Origin: Deltaproteobacteria bacterium
Lineage (GTDB): Bacteria > Desulfobacterota > Syntrophobacteria > B119-G9
Direction of reading: 5' to 3'
NCBI GenBank assembly: GCA_003646715.1
Contig: QMLL01000128.1
Coordinates: 1 to 5,795 of the forward strand
Length of the DNA: 5,795 nucleotides
Shown here: positions 4,621 to 5,795 of the stretch, one piece after another
How positions within the stretch are numbered: the stretch's first letter is position 1
Layout of the letters: each line of letters starts with the position of its first letter
The notes under the pieces: generated by a model
Databases searched by the model: none
Seen by the model: the letters and a program-made list of their open reading frames with translations, nothing else
Told to the model about the DNA's origin: nothing
Translations under genes and position numbers: made by a program

Positions 4621-5795
4621 CAAACAGGTTTAACCTTCCAACCATATCTCGTAGTTCCCCTTACTCTGTCGTAGTCCTTTACCCTGAACACTGGCGTAAC
4701 CGGCATTCCGACATGAAGAGTGTCAAGGTTGCAGTCGGTAAAGTCCATAAGCACCTTTCCCCCTCCCTCAAAGAGCACGTGACCATATATCTGTGGTGGG
4801 TTGACAGTTGCCGCAAGGTTGTCACCGGTGAAGGAAGCGACCTTTCCTTCTTTATCGGAGAAATAGTAGTCCTCCATCTCATCTATGGCTCCACAAGCAG
4901 GATTGACACAGACTCTCTGTGGTGGAAATTGAGGTGTCCCACACCTGGTGCATCTGCTTCCGCAGAAACCCAAAATGGCTCTTCTCAATCTCCAAACAAG
5001 AGACCAGCGGACTGGTGGATTGTGTTCCGCTCGCAGGCCCGCTTCAAAAGGCACAACGTCCCTCCACACAAGGTATTTCTCGTACGCATCAAGCTCAACT
5101 CCCGCATCAAGCGATTTTTCCAGCGGTCTACTTTCTTTTAACCTGCCTATGCTATCAGTTACTTCAAACCAGATCGCGTCGCAGCCATTGCCGTAGCTCA
5201 AAAGAAGAATATTGTCCCCTGCCCTGGCATTCTCAAGAACGGATGCAAGCATTACCAGAGGTTGGGCAACCCCCGTATCCCCGACTCTTTCCATCAAAAA
5301 ATTCTGAATCTGATCTTCTTTCAAGCCCAGTTTCTTGTTTAATTTCCTTCGTTCCGAAGGATAAGGACAGCAGTACAGCACTTTGGAGAAGTCCTCCAGT
5401 TTGAGATCGTACTTCTTCAAAAAGCTGTTAAGCGCTCTTGGAATTATCTTGTCATACCCGGCATCCCTAATCCACCTGTCTTCCCACGCGCGCCCGAAGG
5501 GTGAAGACGGGCTACGGAAACGATCAACAAAATCTACGGAAAGTGAAAAGGATCCCTTGTACTCGGCAATAACATCATCTTTTCCGACGATGGCAGTTGC
5601 AGATCCATCTCCGAAAAACATTTCTTCCTGACCCCCCATCTTCGCGAGACGACAATCAGAAGCACAGACAACGATACTGCTACATCCGCCCGCCACAACT
5701 GTTTCGAGAGCTGAAATGAGAGCGGTGGTTGCGGCTTTGAGTGAGCCAGTAAAGTCAGCCGTCCTGACATCCTCACGCATCCCTAAAGCCGTGGC
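4620..5795 (-). CDS. HMG-CoA synthase-like/DUF35 (zinc ribbon + OB-fold) fusion protein, 5'-truncated by window edge
   Basis: The frame is open to the right edge, so the N-terminus (probably about 90-100 residues) is missing. The first in-window Met (5780) is internal; residues below count from it. Residues 1-210 are the C-terminal part of a thiolase-fold HMG-CoA synthase-like domain, with a FGDGSA motif (56-61), a VGDTG motif (166-170) and a YGNG loop (196-199). The linker region to about 270 is rich in charged and aromatic residues. A zinc ribbon follows (277-296, Cys at 277, 280, 291, 296), then a DUF35 OB-fold to the C-terminus. By my alignment from memory the HMGCS nucleophile Cys is Leu14, the catalytic His is Cys137 and the Asn of GNT is Asp168, so it probably cannot make HMG-CoA. 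DUF35 proteins bridge thiolase and HMGCS in the archaeal complex, where the OB-fold helps bind CoA. I infer a structural or CoA-binding partner of the thiolase encoded 14 nt downstream. Database names for relatives may say 'hydroxymethylglutaryl-CoA synthase' or 'OB-fold domain protein'. Confidence 0.88.
   Translation of the reverse strand, partial: ATALGMREDVRTADFTGSLKAATTALISALETVVAGGCSSIVVCASDCRLAKMGGQEEMFFGDGSATAIVGKDDVIAEYKGSFSLSVDFVDRFRSPSSPFGRAWEDRWIRDAGYDKIIPRALNSFLKKYDLKLEDFSKVLYCCPYPSERRKLNKKLGLKEDQIQNFLMERVGDTGVAQPLVMLASVLENARAGDNILLLSYGNGCDAIWFEVTDSIGRLKESRPLEKSLDAGVELDAYEKYLVWRDVVPFEAGLRAEHNPPVRWSLVWRLRRAILGFCGSRCTRCGTPQFPPQRVCVNPACGAIDEMEDYYFSDKEGKVASFTGDNLAATVNPPQIYGHVLFEGGGKVLMDFTDCNLDTLHVGMPVTPVFRVKDYDRVRGTTRYGWKVKPV
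4893..4952 (-). other. DUF35 rubredoxin-like zinc ribbon, four-cysteine site
   Basis: The segment encodes Cys-x2-Cys-x10-Cys-x4-Cys, beginning CTRCGTPQFPP and ending VNPAC. The CxxCG...FPP..RxxC pattern is typical of the N-terminal zinc ribbon of DUF35 proteins. As I recall it, the usual second pair is Cys-x2-Cys; here it is Cys-x4-Cys, a two-residue insertion in the second knuckle. All four ligands are present, so metal binding is likely. Confidence 0.8.

Noticed and set aside
4713..5404. Long plus-strand frames opposite the HMGCS-like/DUF35 gene (up to 161 codons)
   Set aside because: They are antisense to a clearly conserved protein and have no recognisable motif, so I treat them as shadows.
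3394..5795. Mevalonate pathway (acetoacetyl-CoA thiolase plus HMG-CoA synthase)
   Set aside because: The HMGCS-like domain appears to lack the catalytic Cys, His and Asn, and the neighbours are acyl-CoA degradation genes with no mevalonate pathway enzyme.
1..5795. Benzylsuccinate (bbs) operon
   Set aside because: BbsAB-like logic is present, but there is no CoA-transferase or benzylsuccinyl-CoA dehydrogenase gene, DUF35 is fused to an HMGCS-like domain, and an AMP-forming ligase is present. The substrate cannot be claimed.
1..5795. CRISPR arrays, tRNA/rRNA genes, insertion sequences or other mobile elements
   Set aside because: I saw no repeated arrays, tRNA-like cloverleaf, transposase motifs or terminal inverted repeats. 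Almost the whole window is occupied by five intact or edge-cut metabolic genes.

Overview
The window holds five genes, all on the minus strand, so transcription runs from the right edge to the left edge. The layout is bacterial: short gaps, strong AGGAGG-type ribosome binding sites, and stop codons that overlap the next ribosome binding site. Base composition looks moderate. I cannot name the organism. The set of families is the kind found in anaerobic or metabolically versatile acyl-CoA-degrading bacteria such as Desulfobacterota, but that is an inference from gene content only.

In order of transcription: (1) 5795-4620, the 3' part of a protein joining an HMG-CoA synthase-like (thiolase-fold) domain to a DUF35 zinc-ribbon/OB-fold domain, cut by the right edge; (2) 4605-3394, an SCP2-type thiolase; (3) 3383-2229, an NAD-dependent 3-hydroxyacyl-CoA dehydrogenase with an extra C-terminal domain; (4) 2173-1373, a crotonase-fold enoyl-CoA hydratase/isomerase-like protein; (5) 1216-1, an AMP-forming acyl-CoA ligase, cut by the left edge. 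Gaps are 14, 10, 55 and 156 nt. The first four genes look like one transcript. The ligase has the only sizeable intergenic region in front of it, and this contains short direct repeats, a possible -10 box and a palindrome that may form a separate promoter or control point.

Read as a pathway, the ligase would activate a carboxylic acid to its CoA ester. The crotonase would hydrate or isomerise an unsaturated acyl-CoA, the dehydrogenase would oxidise the 3-hydroxyacyl-CoA, and the thiolase with its HMGCS-like/DUF35 partner would cleave (or, in reverse, form) the 3-oxoacyl-CoA. No acyl-CoA dehydrogenase, electron-transfer flavoprotein or regulator lies in the window.

The most interesting point is the right-hand pair. 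Thiolase, HMG-CoA synthase and DUF35 form one complex in the archaeal mevalonate pathway. Here the same three folds occur in a beta-oxidation-like operon, with the HMGCS-like domain fused to DUF35 and apparently lacking the catalytic Cys, His and Asn. The thiolase keeps its nucleophile and carries the SCP2-type HDCF motif. The crotonase also lacks both classical hydratase glutamates and has an Asp where PaaG-like isomerases and 4-chlorobenzoyl-CoA dehalogenase have theirs. The module may therefore act on an unusual acyl-CoA.
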